Shown here one piece after another: positions 46,541-54,836 of a DNA stretch of 64,000 nucleotides. Where the stretch lies: positions 524,146-588,145 of the forward strand of contig NZ_AYTD01000011.1 in NCBI RefSeq assembly GCF_000503215.1, written 5' to 3'. Position 1 is the stretch's first letter; each line of letters starts with the position of its first letter. Both the position numbers and the translations under genes were made by a program. This stretch comes from Pseudomonas canadensis. Its GTDB lineage: Bacteria; Pseudomonadota; Gammaproteobacteria; Pseudomonadales; Pseudomonadaceae. The notes beneath the pieces are model-generated. The model ran no database searches, was not told the DNA's origin, and saw only the letters and a list, made by a program, of their open reading frames with translations.

Positions 46541-46556
46541 TTCCGCTATACCGGAA
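46541..46556. promoter_or_regulatory. Candidate operator TTCCG-N6-CGGAA
   Basis: TTCCGCTATACCGGAA lies in the leader of the binding-protein gene, between the candidate sigma-54 promoter and the ATG. Such dyads are typical of IclR-family operators, and an IclR gene is in this operon. A further CGGAA half-site lies 20 bases away at 46572. Confidence 0.4.
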
Positions 46557-46582
46557 CTTAGTATGTAACAACGGAATAGACA

Positions 46583-46597
46583 GCAGAAAGTGTGCCA
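46583..46597 (-). promoter_or_regulatory. Candidate sigma-54 promoter for the amino acid cluster
   Basis: Read on the minus strand, TGGCAC, five bases, then CTGC matches TGGCAC-N5-TTGC at 9 of 10 positions with the correct spacing. It would start transcription about 55 bases before the binding-protein ATG. Sigma-54 control is common for amino acid uptake in pseudomonads. The activator is not in this cluster. Confidence 0.55.
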
Positions 46598-46848
46598 CAC
46601 GCGGCAACAGAAAAAAACGACATGGATAAATCTGTGTTAAATCAACTAGATAAAAGATGATGTGCAATAAGGCGTTAAGCCAGCACCTGAAATCACTTTG
46701 CTACCCAAGGCCCCACACAGCGGTGACAGACCCAGTTGCGTGCGCTACGACGGCGTTACCGCGCACCGTTGCAGTGCGTCTGGCGCGTTGAAAAATCCCC
46801 ACGCTGGGCTAGCCTTGGCACATTCATTCCGACAAGGACTCCGCCCTG

Positions 46849-47097
46849 ATGAAGTTCCGCCTCACCCTGGTCTTGCTTTCCTTTCTGGTGGCCGGCAGTG
46901 CTTGGGCCAGTAACGACCGCCGCGAATGCAAGGAAGAACTGCGCAAGCTCAACGCAGCCCTGAGCACCAACTACACCAGCCAGAACCACCACGGCTACCG
47001 CCAGGCAAAGGCTTCGAGGGACAACCTTGAATACAAGAAATGCGCAAGCCAGGCGCGCAAGGCGCGGGAACGCCTGGAGCGCGATAGCGACCTGTGA
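46849..47097 (+). CDS. Small exported protein, unknown function
   Basis: This 82-residue protein has a clean signal peptide (MKFRLTLVLLSFLVAGSAWA, cleavage after Ala20). The mature part is strongly charged and helical, with Arg/Lys in about one in four positions. Exactly two cysteines (Cys27 and Cys65) could form one disulfide in the periplasm. The start has AAGGACTCCGCC upstream. I do not know a family. It stands alone, 75 bases before the thioredoxin-like gene; a joint role is conceivable but unsupported. Confidence 0.75.
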   Translation: MKFRLTLVLLSFLVAGSAWASNDRRECKEELRKLNAALSTNYTSQNHHGYRQAKASRDNLEYKKCASQARKARERLERDSDL

Positions 47098-47172
47098 AGG
47101 TTGACAGTAGACGGCAGTGATTCCTCGACTTAGCGTGGGCAGACACTCGCACTGTCCAGGAGGACCACTATC

Positions 47173-47526
47173 ATGGGAATTGCCACCGCAACCATTACCA
47201 ACGCCGAGGAATATGAAAAGGTACTGAGTACCTCCCACCCCGTGTTTCTATTGTTCGTTTCAGCTCGCTGCCCTGCGTGCGCAGACACCGGCCCATTGTT
47301 CGAACGGATTGCTGCCAGGCATCCCGATATCGTGAGCCTGGTGCTGGACTGCGCAAACACTCCGCAACACCCCCATGTCAAGGGCACGCCCACCTTGTTG
47401 GTTTACGTCATGGGCGAACTGATGGAAATTATCGAGGGTTTCTACCCCATTAAAGATCAGGAAAAAACTGTGGAAGAGCTTTTCGACCGCTACGTCCAGC
47501 GTCCCCTCTTGCACGGTACGACCTAG
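47173..47526 (+). CDS. Thioredoxin-family protein with CPAC motif
   Basis: This 117-residue cytoplasmic protein has a thioredoxin fold with the redox motif CPAC (Cys33-Cys36) in FVSARCPACADTG. The cis-proline segment VKGTPTLLVYVMGE (about 73-86) is also present. The usual first-strand W-C-G-P-C is replaced by R-C-P-A-C, so its potential and partners may differ from thioredoxin 1. ATG 47173 follows AGGAGGACCACTATC. It stands in a short run of unusual genes and has no known partner nearby. The fold call is firm; the role is not. Confidence 0.85.
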   Translation: MGIATATITNAEEYEKVLSTSHPVFLLFVSARCPACADTGPLFERIAARHPDIVSLVLDCANTPQHPHVKGTPTLLVYVMGELMEIIEGFYPIKDQEKTVEELFDRYVQRPLLHGTT

Positions 47527-47567
47527 CGTCTAAGCTGCTCAAATTAGTCTCAGCCACCAGGTCGGCA

Positions 47568-47789
47568 ATGTTCAAGACCATTGAAGCTGAAGTCTTGGAG
47601 AAACGCCCGTCACCCACCTTGCAACTTGAGCTCGCCCAGCATGATTTCGAGCGACTCAAGTCATTCTGCCTGCTGATCTACATCGCGATCATCACATTGG
47701 GCACCCGTCCGCTAATCGAAGGCTTGTCGACGGATCTGCACCCCAGCGGGGTGATTCTGACAACGCTTACGTTTCACACGCCCGCATAA
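47568..47789 (+). CDS. Possible small protein with one membrane segment
   Basis: A 73-residue frame from ATG 47568 has a short hydrophobic run (SFCLLIYIAIITLGTRPLI, about 32-50) that could span the membrane, with charged flanks. A weak AGGT-type ribosome-binding site is present. Codon use is less typical than for the flanking genes. I do not recognise it. It may be a real small protein or chance. Confidence 0.4.
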   Translation: MFKTIEAEVLEKRPSPTLQLELAQHDFERLKSFCLLIYIAIITLGTRPLIEGLSTDLHPSGVILTTLTFHTPA

Positions 47790-47861
47790 ACCGATCACGC
47801 CCCGTGCGTGATAGACAGCGCATCGAAATGCTTTACCGGGCGGCCACTTACTGGATAATAG

Positions 47862-47879
47862 CTCAATGCCTTCATTGAG
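47862..47879 (+). promoter_or_regulatory. Hairpin directly before a start codon
   Basis: CTCAATG (47862-47868), CCTT, CATTGAG (47873-47879) is a perfect 7-pair hairpin ending three bases before ATG 47883. It could hide the ribosome-binding region of the membrane-protein gene, or mean that the real start is the ATG at 47928. Confidence 0.45.
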
Positions 47880-47882
47880 TTA

Positions 47883-48671
47883 ATGTTCGGCACCACCTCT
47901 ACCGCCTCGATGGATTTTCTTCTGCGTATGGACACTCCTCTGCTTCCGCAAAAACGCCTCAATGCTGCAATCACCAAAGTCATGGCCGGTATCAGCGCAA
48001 CGCTGGGCGCCATGTGGGCGCTGATCACCTATGTGTTTCCCGATCCCAGCGTGTTCGGCTTTGGCTTTCTCAACTGGAAAAACTTGATTCTGGTGATCAG
48101 CGTGTTCCTGTTCCTCGCGGCACTGTCTATTGGCTGGCAGGCGCGTCGCCTGCCGGATGCGATAAAAGGCACGCTTTCGGTGATCCTGGCCGTATTGCTC
48201 GCCGGCGGTTTTTTCATTTTGGGCAGTGAGTACGCCAAACCCACTTTCGAATTTGCCCAATCGCAAAAGCTGATGACTGAAAATGACGGCGCCAACCTGT
48301 TTGGCAAGCGTATAGAGCTGGTCGACGGTGTACGCATCGAACTGCTGGAGTGTGAGCAGATTGGCCAGGCACCGAGCTGCCTGCTGGAACTGACCAACAC
48401 CAATGTCGACCGCGAAATGCGCGACCTTAAGCAAAGCACCCTATTTGAAAAAACCGGCGGCTCCCTGGATGTCGAGCAACTGCAGGTCGGCCAATCTAAG
48501 TCTGACCAGTGGAACGCATTTGCGCTGGTACGCAATGTGCCGACCCGAGTGACGATGGTGTTCCAGCCCGTGCGCGGGAAGCTGGAGAGCATCCCGGCAC
48601 TCAAGATCAGGTTTCGCAGCCTCAAGGGTGAGGATAACGTGGTGAAATTCAGTGGCGTGGCGGTTAACTGA
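47883..48671 (+). CDS. Membrane protein, three helices plus soluble domain, unknown function
   Basis: This protein of 262 residues (247 if the ATG at 47928 is used) has three hydrophobic segments: about 34-52, 62-83 and 92-112. A soluble domain of about 150 residues follows, rich in beta-strand pattern (KRIELVDGVRIELLECEQIGQAPSCLLELTNT onward). By the positive-inside rule the soluble part is more likely periplasmic or mixed. I do not recognise a family. It lies 10 bases before the 318-residue protein on the same strand, so the two form one transcription unit. Composition is less GC-rich than neighbours, which suggests acquisition. Confidence 0.65.
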   Translation: MFGTTSTASMDFLLRMDTPLLPQKRLNAAITKVMAGISATLGAMWALITYVFPDPSVFGFGFLNWKNLILVISVFLFLAALSIGWQARRLPDAIKGTLSVILAVLLAGGFFILGSEYAKPTFEFAQSQKLMTENDGANLFGKRIELVDGVRIELLECEQIGQAPSCLLELTNTNVDREMRDLKQSTLFEKTGGSLDVEQLQVGQSKSDQWNAFALVRNVPTRVTMVFQPVRGKLESIPALKIRFRSLKGEDNVVKFSGVAVN

Positions 48672-48681
48672 GGGGATGGAT

Positions 48682-49638
48682 ATGAGCACTGCTACTGCAA
48701 CAGAGAATACTGACCAGCCCTGGGAAGATACGTTGATTCTGGCATTTCGCGATATTCAGTGGATCCATCACCGCGAAAAACAGCAGACACTGATTTCAGA
48801 TGCGCTTGGCTGGTTCCAATTGAACAATCATTTACTGCTGTGCAATCCCTCAGACAAAACACAGCAAAACACCTGTAATAAGGCCAAGGAAAAGCTCGAT
48901 CTGGCAGTGAAAGAAATGGCGGCAACACCGCCACTACTCGCGAAATTGGACGGCAAGGCTGAAAGTGCAGCGGGCGATGTGCTAACCGCCCATGAAGACA
49001 GGTTCTTCCTGATTGAATTCAAATCAGACATGAGCACCAGAAGCTCCGAATACACCAAATTCCTGGGGATTCTAATGTGGCTGATCGATCCAGAAGCCAA
49101 CCACGTACTGATAAACCAGTCAAAAAAAGGGCATTTTTTTGTCACGCAGAGGCCCGACACATGCGCCCCCTCTGCTCCAAACCTGCGAAAGCTCACTATG
49201 GAGGCCTACACTTACTACGACGCAATCACTCAGCCCAACTTAAAACTGACTGCGGCGATCCCCGTGCACACGCTCCTGGCAGAAAAACGCCACGGCCTGC
49301 CGCTGGCTCAAATGGCGGACTACCTTCAACTGCTCTGTAACGTACATGTCGGTGACGCAGCAGGCGGCGCACACCCGATGAAAGTGGCGGTGGCAAGTGC
49401 ATCCGGGGTGTTTTGGCCGATATCCGACCTTTCGGAACTGACTGCATTGGCCGGCTTGTTCAACGCGACCGCAAGGCTGTCGCACCCAAAACACCCGGCA
49501 TTTGGCATTGCAAACGCCAAACGCCTGAAAGACATCGTCGATGCCTTTCGGAAAAAAACGCTCGAAGAGCAAAAAACCGCGCTCAGACGTGACGGCAGAA
49601 CACCCGGCGGCGCCACTCCAGGCATCAATCGAAGCTGA
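48682..49638 (+). CDS. Protein with PD-(D/E)xK-like nuclease motif, unknown function
   Basis: This 318-residue protein starts at ATG 48682, where GAGG lies eight bases upstream, and follows the membrane-protein gene by 10 bases. Its centre holds GDVLTAHEDRFFLIEFKSD: Asp99 then Glu112-x-Lys114 in a hydrophobic strand (FFLIEFK), the arrangement of PD-(D/E)xK nucleases. A conserved-looking helix (TRSSEYTKFLGILMWLI) follows. The N-terminus is a charged region, the C-terminus (RRDGRTPGGATPGINRS) is disordered. The nuclease call is from motif spacing only and is not confirmed; a diverged or inactive fold is possible. AT-richer than the flanking genes. Confidence 0.55.
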   Translation: MSTATATENTDQPWEDTLILAFRDIQWIHHREKQQTLISDALGWFQLNNHLLLCNPSDKTQQNTCNKAKEKLDLAVKEMAATPPLLAKLDGKAESAAGDVLTAHEDRFFLIEFKSDMSTRSSEYTKFLGILMWLIDPEANHVLINQSKKGHFFVTQRPDTCAPSAPNLRKLTMEAYTYYDAITQPNLKLTAAIPVHTLLAEKRHGLPLAQMADYLQLLCNVHVGDAAGGAHPMKVAVASASGVFWPISDLSELTALAGLFNATARLSHPKHPAFGIANAKRLKDIVDAFRKKTLEEQKTALRRDGRTPGGATPGINRS

Positions 49639-49659
49639 GTGACACCGCTTACGCCCCCA

Positions 49660-51222
49660 TCAGGAATCCACGCACCGAAGCAGGCTGACCTGCGTCACCC
49701 GGCGGTCCTCCACCGCCGCCACCGTCAGGCGCCAACCCTCATGTTCCAGGCTGTCGCCCACCACTGGGAGGCGATCCAGCAGACTCATCACCAGGCCGGC
49801 CAGGGTCTGATAATCGTCGGTCGCAACCGCGTTGAAGCCCGTGCGCTGACGCACCTGATTGAGGTTCAGTGCACCATTGGCGCGGAAACCAGCGCCCTCC
49901 TCGACAATATCCGGCCCTTCGATTTCGCTGGCGTCCGGCAGCTCACCGGCGATGGATTCCAGGATGTCGGTCATGCTCAACACGCCCATGAAGTCACCGA
50001 ATTCGTTGATCACAAACGCAATGTGGGTGGATTCCTGACGCATCTGCTCCAGGGCGTTGAGGATCGAGAAACTGTCCAGCAGGTTGATCGCCCGGCGTGC
50101 CAGGTGCTCCAGGTTCGGCTCGTTACCGGCCAGGTATTCCTTGAGCAACTCCTTCTTGTGCACAAAGCCCAGCGGTTCATCGACGGCGCCGTTGCGGATC
50201 AACGGCAGTCGCGAGTAGGACGAATGCATCAGTTTCAGACGAATGCTGTCGGGATCATCCGCCAGATCGATGCAGTCGACCTTGGCCCGCGGTGTCATCA
50301 GTGTGCGGATCGGCCGTTCGGCCAGTTGCAGCACACCACTGATCATCACGCGCTCGCGCCGATCAAACAGCGGGCCTTGCCCAGCATCTGGCTCACCCAG
50401 CAGGTCGGCAACCTCATCGCTCACCTCTTCCACCGCCAGGCTACGACCGCCGAGCAAGCGCATCACGGCATGGGCCGTACGCTCACGTACTGGCAACACA
50501 CCTTGCGCCGACTTCTTGCGGCGGGCCCGTGCGATCTGGTTGAACAACTCGATCAGGATTGAGAAACCAATCGCTGCGTACAGGTAACCCTTCGGAATAT
50601 GGAAACCCAGGCCTTCGGCGGTCAGGGCAAAACCGATCATCATCAAGAAGCCCAGGCACAGCATGATCACCGTCGGGTGCGCATTGACGAAGCGGGTCAA
50701 TGGCTTGCTCGCGACGATCATCACACCGATGGACACGATCACCGCGATCATCATCACCGCCAGCTCGTCCACCATGCCCACGGCGGTAATCACCGCATCC
50801 AGGGAGAACACCGCATCCAGCACCACGATCTGCGCCACGATCGGCCAGAACATCGCGTAGGCGGCATTGCCCGTGCGCTGGACCACATGGCCTTCGAGGC
50901 GCTCGTGCAATTCCATGGTGGCCTTGAACAACAGGAATACACCACCAAACAACATGATCAGGTCACGGCCCGAGAAGCTCTTGTCGAACACCTCGAACAA
51001 CGGCTGCGTCAGGGTCACCAGCCAGGAAATACTCGCCAATAGGCCCAGGCGCATCAGCAGCGCCAGGGACAGGCCGATCAACCGCGCACGGTCACGCTGC
51101 TCCGGCGGCAACTTGTCCGCCAGGATCGCGATAAACACCAGGTTGTCGATGCCCAGCACCAGTTCCAGCACAATCAAGGTCAACAGCCCGAGCCAGGCCG
51201 TTGGATCCGCTAACCATTCCAT
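49660..51222 (-). CDS. TerC-family membrane protein with CBS pair and CorC domain
   Basis: This 520-residue protein has a TerC-type membrane part (about residues 1-225, seven helices, with [17 protein letters not shown] and [18 protein letters not shown]). A CBS pair follows (about 300-425: [18 protein letters not shown] and [26 protein letters not shown]). The CorC/HlyC domain ends it (about 440-515). The same layout is found in the YegH/YoaE type. TerC proteins are linked to manganese or calcium efflux or to loading of exported metalloproteins. The exact ion is unknown. It ends convergent with the nuclease-like gene. Confidence 0.88.
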   Translation of the reverse strand: MEWLADPTAWLGLLTLIVLELVLGIDNLVFIAILADKLPPEQRDRARLIGLSLALLMRLGLLASISWLVTLTQPLFEVFDKSFSGRDLIMLFGGVFLLFKATMELHERLEGHVVQRTGNAAYAMFWPIVAQIVVLDAVFSLDAVITAVGMVDELAVMMIAVIVSIGVMIVASKPLTRFVNAHPTVIMLCLGFLMMIGFALTAEGLGFHIPKGYLYAAIGFSILIELFNQIARARRKKSAQGVLPVRERTAHAVMRLLGGRSLAVEEVSDEVADLLGEPDAGQGPLFDRRERVMISGVLQLAERPIRTLMTPRAKVDCIDLADDPDSIRLKLMHSSYSRLPLIRNGAVDEPLGFVHKKELLKEYLAGNEPNLEHLARRAINLLDSFSILNALEQMRQESTHIAFVINEFGDFMGVLSMTDILESIAGELPDASEIEGPDIVEEGAGFRANGALNLNQVRQRTGFNAVATDDYQTLAGLVMSLLDRLPVVGDSLEHEGWRLTVAAVEDRRVTQVSLLRCVDS

Positions 51223-51477
51223 TTATTGAGTCTCTTCAGTCATCGATTTTCAGAATGCCGGGCACGGCAAGGCGCGGTCAGTGGACCGGTACAAGGTTAG
51301 CAGTCGGAATACGGGGTGCTTCAGAGGGAACAGCGGCAGCGCAAGTCTTGGGGAAAGACGACTGGGGGGCTCCGAAAGGGTGTTCATGCAAATCCTGAAA
51401 TAACAAAAGGACTTGAATCCTACATCTGAAACGCAAACTTCCTACAACGCAAAACTATTACAAGATCTGTAATCTCA
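51223..51477. other. Leader region of the TerC-family gene
   Basis: With the REP that follows, the gap before the next gene is 337 bases. On the minus strand it contains a possible 45-residue leader frame (51250-51387), with AGGA before its ATG. I looked for the manganese riboswitch known upstream of some TerC genes and could not find its conserved core. Confidence 0.4.
51250..51387 (-). CDS. Possible 45-residue leader peptide
   Basis: A minus-strand frame from ATG 51387 to TGA (51252-51250) encodes 45 residues (MNTLSEPPSRLSPRLALPL at the start), rich in Leu, Pro and Arg. An AGGA box lies six to nine bases upstream. It ends 27 bases before the TerC-family ATG, so it would be on that gene's leader. 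No homology is known to me. It could be a regulatory leader peptide or simply chance in a GC-rich leader. Confidence 0.3.
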   Translation of the reverse strand: MNTLSEPPSRLSPRLALPLFPLKHPVFRLLTLYRSTDRALPCPAF

Positions 51478-51547
51478 CCTGTAGGAGCCGGCTTGCCGGC
51501 GATGGCGTCCTCACAAACGCCATCGCCGGCAAGCCGACTCCTACAGG
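51478..51547. repeat. REP doublet
   Basis: CCTGTAGGAGCCGGCTTGCC and the inverted GGCAAGCCGACTCCTACAGG form a compact 70-base palindrome downstream of the SorC regulator gene. TGTAGGAGCCGG subfamily. Confidence 0.9.
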
Positions 51548-51559
51548 GGCATCGTGGTG

Positions 51560-52540
51560 TCAGGACTTACGGGTAGCGTCATCCAACGCCAGAATGGTAT
51601 GCGCATTGGTCACCGTCGTGGCCAGCGTATTGATCACCCCCGACCGCAACGCCCCCAGCGTCGCCGCCGCCTTGGTATTTTCGCTGGCAATCGCCACCAC
51701 ATCCGGTATGCGAAACAACTCCTGCACCGTCAACCCGATCACCCGCCCCTGGATCGCGTTGACCGCCGGTTGCCCGTGAATGTCGATAAAGTCATAGCCC
51801 ATCATGTCACCCACGGTGCCGGACAACCGGGCCTGGGCGATTTCCTGCGGTGAGAACCAGCCCATGCGCACCATGTTGCTGTTCTCACTCATGTCGCCAA
51901 TACCGATCAACGCAATATCCGCGCGCCGCGCCCGGTCCAGCGTGGAGCGCACGGTGTCGTTATTGATCAGCACCCCGCGCAACTCCGGGTTCGCCACCAG
52001 GGCCGGGGCATACAAGCTTTCACTCTCCCCCCCGAAGCGCAGCGCCAGGCGCCGGCAGATATGGTCGGGGTTCATGTATTCGCCGGCCTTGAGCGAACCA
52101 CCGATGGCGCAGACAAATGTGCAATTGCGTGTCACCGGCAAGAATACGTTGTCCGCCACTGCGCCGACGTTACGCCCCATGCCTACCGCGACAATCATGC
52201 CATCGCTCAGCGTCTTGTTCAGGTAGTTGGCCACCAGACTGGCAACGGCCGAGCGCTGGGTGTCGGGGTCGCTGTGGTCCACGGCAATCAAGGCGCGGTC
52301 CAGCTTGAAGCGCTGCACCAATGCCTGCTCCAGCTCGTTGTTCATGGCCGGGTGCTGCAGCACGCGCACCTCGACGATCCCCTCATCGCGCGCACGCTTG
52401 AGCAAGCGGCTGACTTTCGCCCGCGACAGGTCAAAGCGCTTGGCAATGGCTTCCTGAGTGACGTTCTCAAGGTAATAGAGCATTGCCACTTCGGTCATCT
52501 GATCGATATCGCTGGCAATGCGCTGGGTACTGTCACTCAT
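51560..52540 (-). CDS. SorC-family transcriptional regulator
   Basis: This 326-residue regulator has an N-terminal helix-turn-helix (MLYYLENVTQEAIAKRFDLSRAKVSRLLKRARDEGIVEVRV, about 19-59). The SorC/DeoR-type sugar-phosphate sensing domain follows (about 70-320), with GMGRNVGAVADN and TFVCAIGG. I start at ATG 52540. It lies directly after the isomerase gene on the same strand, opposite the transport operon, and presumably controls both. Four TGATCA hexamers in the gap at 53102-53294 are the candidate operators. Such regulators respond to phosphorylated sugars, here probably a tetrulose phosphate. Confidence 0.9.
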   Translation of the reverse strand: MSDSTQRIASDIDQMTEVAMLYYLENVTQEAIAKRFDLSRAKVSRLLKRARDEGIVEVRVLQHPAMNNELEQALVQRFKLDRALIAVDHSDPDTQRSAVASLVANYLNKTLSDGMIVAVGMGRNVGAVADNVFLPVTRNCTFVCAIGGSLKAGEYMNPDHICRRLALRFGGESESLYAPALVANPELRGVLINNDTVRSTLDRARRADIALIGIGDMSENSNMVRMGWFSPQEIAQARLSGTVGDMMGYDFIDIHGQPAVNAIQGRVIGLTVQELFRIPDVVAIASENTKAAATLGALRSGVINTLATTVTNAHTILALDDATRKS

Positions 52541-52603
52541 GGGGACGGGCTTCCGTTTCGGCGTCAAAGGCGCATTCTCCCGACTCTTGCCCCGTTTAGT
52601 CCA

Positions 52604-53065
52604 CTACTGATGCCCGTCGCGCTCGATCGCATTGATGCGCTCGACCTTGGCGCCGGAACGCGCCGACTCGAACTCCGACTCCAGGAATGATTTGACGATG
52701 CTTTTGGCCAGCTCCGCACCGATCACTCGCGCGCCGATGGACAGGATTTGCGCATCGTTGCTCTTACGCGCCCGCTCCGCCGAATAGGTGTCATGGGCCT
52801 GCGCCGCACGAATGCCCAGCACCTTGTTGGCGGAAATGGCCATGCCGATCCCGGTGCCACACACCAGCACACCCAGGCGCTGCTGCCCGGCATTGATCGC
52901 GTTGGCCACGGCCAGGGCGATGTCGGGGTAAAGCACCGGCGCGGTGGAATGGGTGCCGAAGTCGGTCACCGGGTAACCCAGCGCCTCGATATGGCGCTTC
53001 AACAGCTCTTTGAGCTCAAAACCCGCTTCATCGCATCCGATAGCCACCGGGAAAGGTGTGTTCAT
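52604..53065 (-). CDS. RpiB/LacAB-family sugar-phosphate isomerase
   Basis: This 153-residue isomerase has the RpiB active-site Cys69 in GVLVCGTGIGMAISANK and the opening VAIGCDEAGFELKELLKRH. In true ribose-5-phosphate isomerase B that opening usually reads D-H-A-G; here D-E-A-G, as I recall for the tetrose-phosphate isomerases (DerI type). The neighbours (polyol dehydrogenases and dihydroxyacetone-type kinase) fit D-erythrulose 4-phosphate to D-erythrose 4-phosphate conversion. That specificity is inference. Its gene is divergent from the ABC transporter operon. Confidence 0.87.
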   Translation of the reverse strand: MNTPFPVAIGCDEAGFELKELLKRHIEALGYPVTDFGTHSTAPVLYPDIALAVANAINAGQQRLGVLVCGTGIGMAISANKVLGIRAAQAHDTYSAERARKSNDAQILSIGARVIGAELAKSIVKSFLESEFESARSGAKVERINAIERDGHQ

Positions 53066-53101
53066 GGCGTCTGGCTCCGCTGCCGTGATCGTATTTATGA
53101 C

Positions 53102-53294
53102 TGATCATATGATCACTCAATGAAATTTCGCTCAGGCATTTCGCCGCCAACCACCCCTCACTGTCAAGCATGATTTAACTGACTTGCCAGTCAAAAGCGC
53201 CTAAAAAGACATTATTGACGAACAAGACGAGAATCAGTGCTTTTACATGAAACAGATTGACTGATCAGAATTTCATTTGATACACATATGATCA
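53102..53294. promoter_or_regulatory. Cluster of TGATCA sites in the divergent promoter region
   Basis: TGATCA occurs at 53102, 53110, 53262 and 53289; the first two form the perfect 14-base palindrome TGATCATATGATCA. CATATGATCAC is repeated at 53106 and 53285. TTGACT (53257-53262) with a poor -10 could drive the transport operon, with one site inside and one downstream of the promoter. This fits two repressor sites for SorC, one facing each gene. Confidence 0.5.
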
Positions 53295-53348
53295 CAGCGA
53301 AACATGACTGTGCGACCTAATAAGAATTCACAGCACGAGGACACGCCG

Positions 53349-54836
53349 ATGGCCACGCCATTACTGCTCCAGGCTGAACACGTCGCCAAGGCTTACGCCG
53401 GGGTCCCTGCCCTGCGTGACGGGCGCCTCTCTCTGCGGGCCGGCAGCGTCCACGCCCTGTGCGGCGGCAATGGCGCAGGCAAATCGACATTTCTGAGCAT
53501 CCTGATGGGCATCACCCAGCGTGACGCCGGCAGCATTCTGCTCAACGGCGCACCGGCGCAGTTCAACCGCCCGAGTGAAGCGCTGGCAGCGGGGATCGCG
53601 ATGATCACCCAGGAGCTGGAACCCATCCCCTATATGACCGTCGCCGAGAACATCTGGCTGGGGCGAGAACCACGCCGCGCCGGTTGCATCGTCGACAACA
53701 AGGCTCTGAACCGGCGCACCCGCGAATTGCTGGAAAGCCTGGAGTTCGACGTCGATGCCACCAGCCCCATGCACCGCTTGAGCGTCGCGCAGATCCAACT
53801 GGTAGAAATCGCCAAGGCCTTCAGCCATGACTGCCAGGTGATGATCATGGACGAACCCACCTCGGCCATTGGCGAACACGAGGCGCAAACCCTGTTCAAG
53901 GCCATCCGCCGCCTGACGGCCCGGGGCGCCGGCATTGTGTATGTGTCGCACCGCCTCAGCGAACTGGCGCAGATCGCCGACGACTACAGCATCTTCCGCG
54001 ACGGCGCCTTCGTCGAAAGCGGACGCATGGCGGACATTGATCGCGACCATCTGGTACGCGGCATCGTCGGCCAGGAATTGACTCGCATCGACCACAAGGT
54101 CGGTCGCGAATGCGCTGCCAACACTTGTCTGCAAGTCGACAACCTGAGCCGCACCGGAGAGTTCCACGACATCAGCCTGCAATTGCGCCAAGGCGAAATC
54201 CTCGGCATTTATGGCTTGATGGGCTCGGGGCGCAGCGAGTTCCTCAACTGCATCTACGGCCTGACGGTCGCGGACTCCGGCAGTGTCACCCTGCAAGGCA
54301 AGCCCATGCCGATCGGGCTGCCGAAGGCGACCATCAATGCCGGCATGTCGCTGGTCACCGAAGATCGCAAGGACAGTGGCCTGGTGCTCACCGGCAGCAT
54401 TCTTTCCAACATTGCCCTGTCGGCCTACAAGCGCCTTTCGAGCTGGTCGCTGATCAATGCGCGCAAAGAAACCCAACTGGCCCAGGACATGGTCAAGCGC
54501 CTGCAGATCAAGACCACGTCCCTGGAATTGCCGGTGGCGTCCATGAGCGGCGGCAACCAGCAGAAAGTGGTGCTCGCCAAATGCCTGTCCACCGAGCCGG
54601 TCTGCCTGCTGTGTGACGAACCGACCCGTGGCATCGATGAAGGCGCCAAGCAGGAGATCTACCACCTGCTCGACCAATTCGTACGCGGCGGTGGCGCTGC
54701 CATCGTGGTGTCGTCGGAAGCGCCGGAACTGCTGCACCTGAGCGATCGCATCGCCGTATTCAAGGGCGGCCGGCTGGTGACCATCAGCACCGACACCGCC
54801 CTTTCCCAGGAAGCCTTGTTGAGTCTTGCCTCATGA
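53349..54836 (+). CDS. Sugar ABC transporter ATPase, RbsA type
   Basis: This 495-residue protein has two ATPase domains. The first has Walker A GGNGAGKST (39-47) and Walker B VMIMDEPTSAIG; its signature is LSVAQIQLVEIAKA rather than LSGGQ. The second has a degenerate P-loop (GLMGSGRSEF, about 295) but a good signature MSGGNQQKVVLAK and CDEPTRGIDEG, as in RbsA/MglA/XylG. It starts at ATG 53349, with GAGG eight bases upstream. Its stop overlaps the permease start (ATGA). It serves the ribose-type importer. Confidence 0.93.
   Translation: MATPLLLQAEHVAKAYAGVPALRDGRLSLRAGSVHALCGGNGAGKSTFLSILMGITQRDAGSILLNGAPAQFNRPSEALAAGIAMITQELEPIPYMTVAENIWLGREPRRAGCIVDNKALNRRTRELLESLEFDVDATSPMHRLSVAQIQLVEIAKAFSHDCQVMIMDEPTSAIGEHEAQTLFKAIRRLTARGAGIVYVSHRLSELAQIADDYSIFRDGAFVESGRMADIDRDHLVRGIVGQELTRIDHKVGRECAANTCLQVDNLSRTGEFHDISLQLRQGEILGIYGLMGSGRSEFLNCIYGLTVADSGSVTLQGKPMPIGLPKATINAGMSLVTEDRKDSGLVLTGSILSNIALSAYKRLSSWSLINARKETQLAQDMVKRLQIKTTSLELPVASMSGGNQQKVVLAKCLSTEPVCLLCDEPTRGIDEGAKQEIYHLLDQFVRGGGAAIVVSSEAPELLHLSDRIAVFKGGRLVTISTDTALSQEALLSLAS

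Larger units (their letters stand above)
46517..46848. other. 332-base gap upstream of the amino acid cluster
   Basis: It separates two divergent genes. On the minus strand it holds the candidate sigma-54 promoter (46583-46597) and the TTCCG/CGGAA dyad (46541-46556). Between about 46620 and 46700 the sequence is AT-rich. GTGCGC (46740) and GCGCAC (46761) form a further widely spaced inverted repeat. I see no additional gene. Confidence 0.5.

Noticed and set aside
46541..46556. TTCCG-N6-CGGAA as an AauR-type sigma-54 activator site
   Set aside because: AauR sites read TTCGG-N4-CCGAA and lie upstream of the promoter; this dyad differs in sequence and lies between promoter and start, so an IclR operator is more likely.
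51223..51480. Manganese (yybP-ykoY) riboswitch before the TerC-family gene
   Set aside because: I could not find its conserved core on the minus strand.
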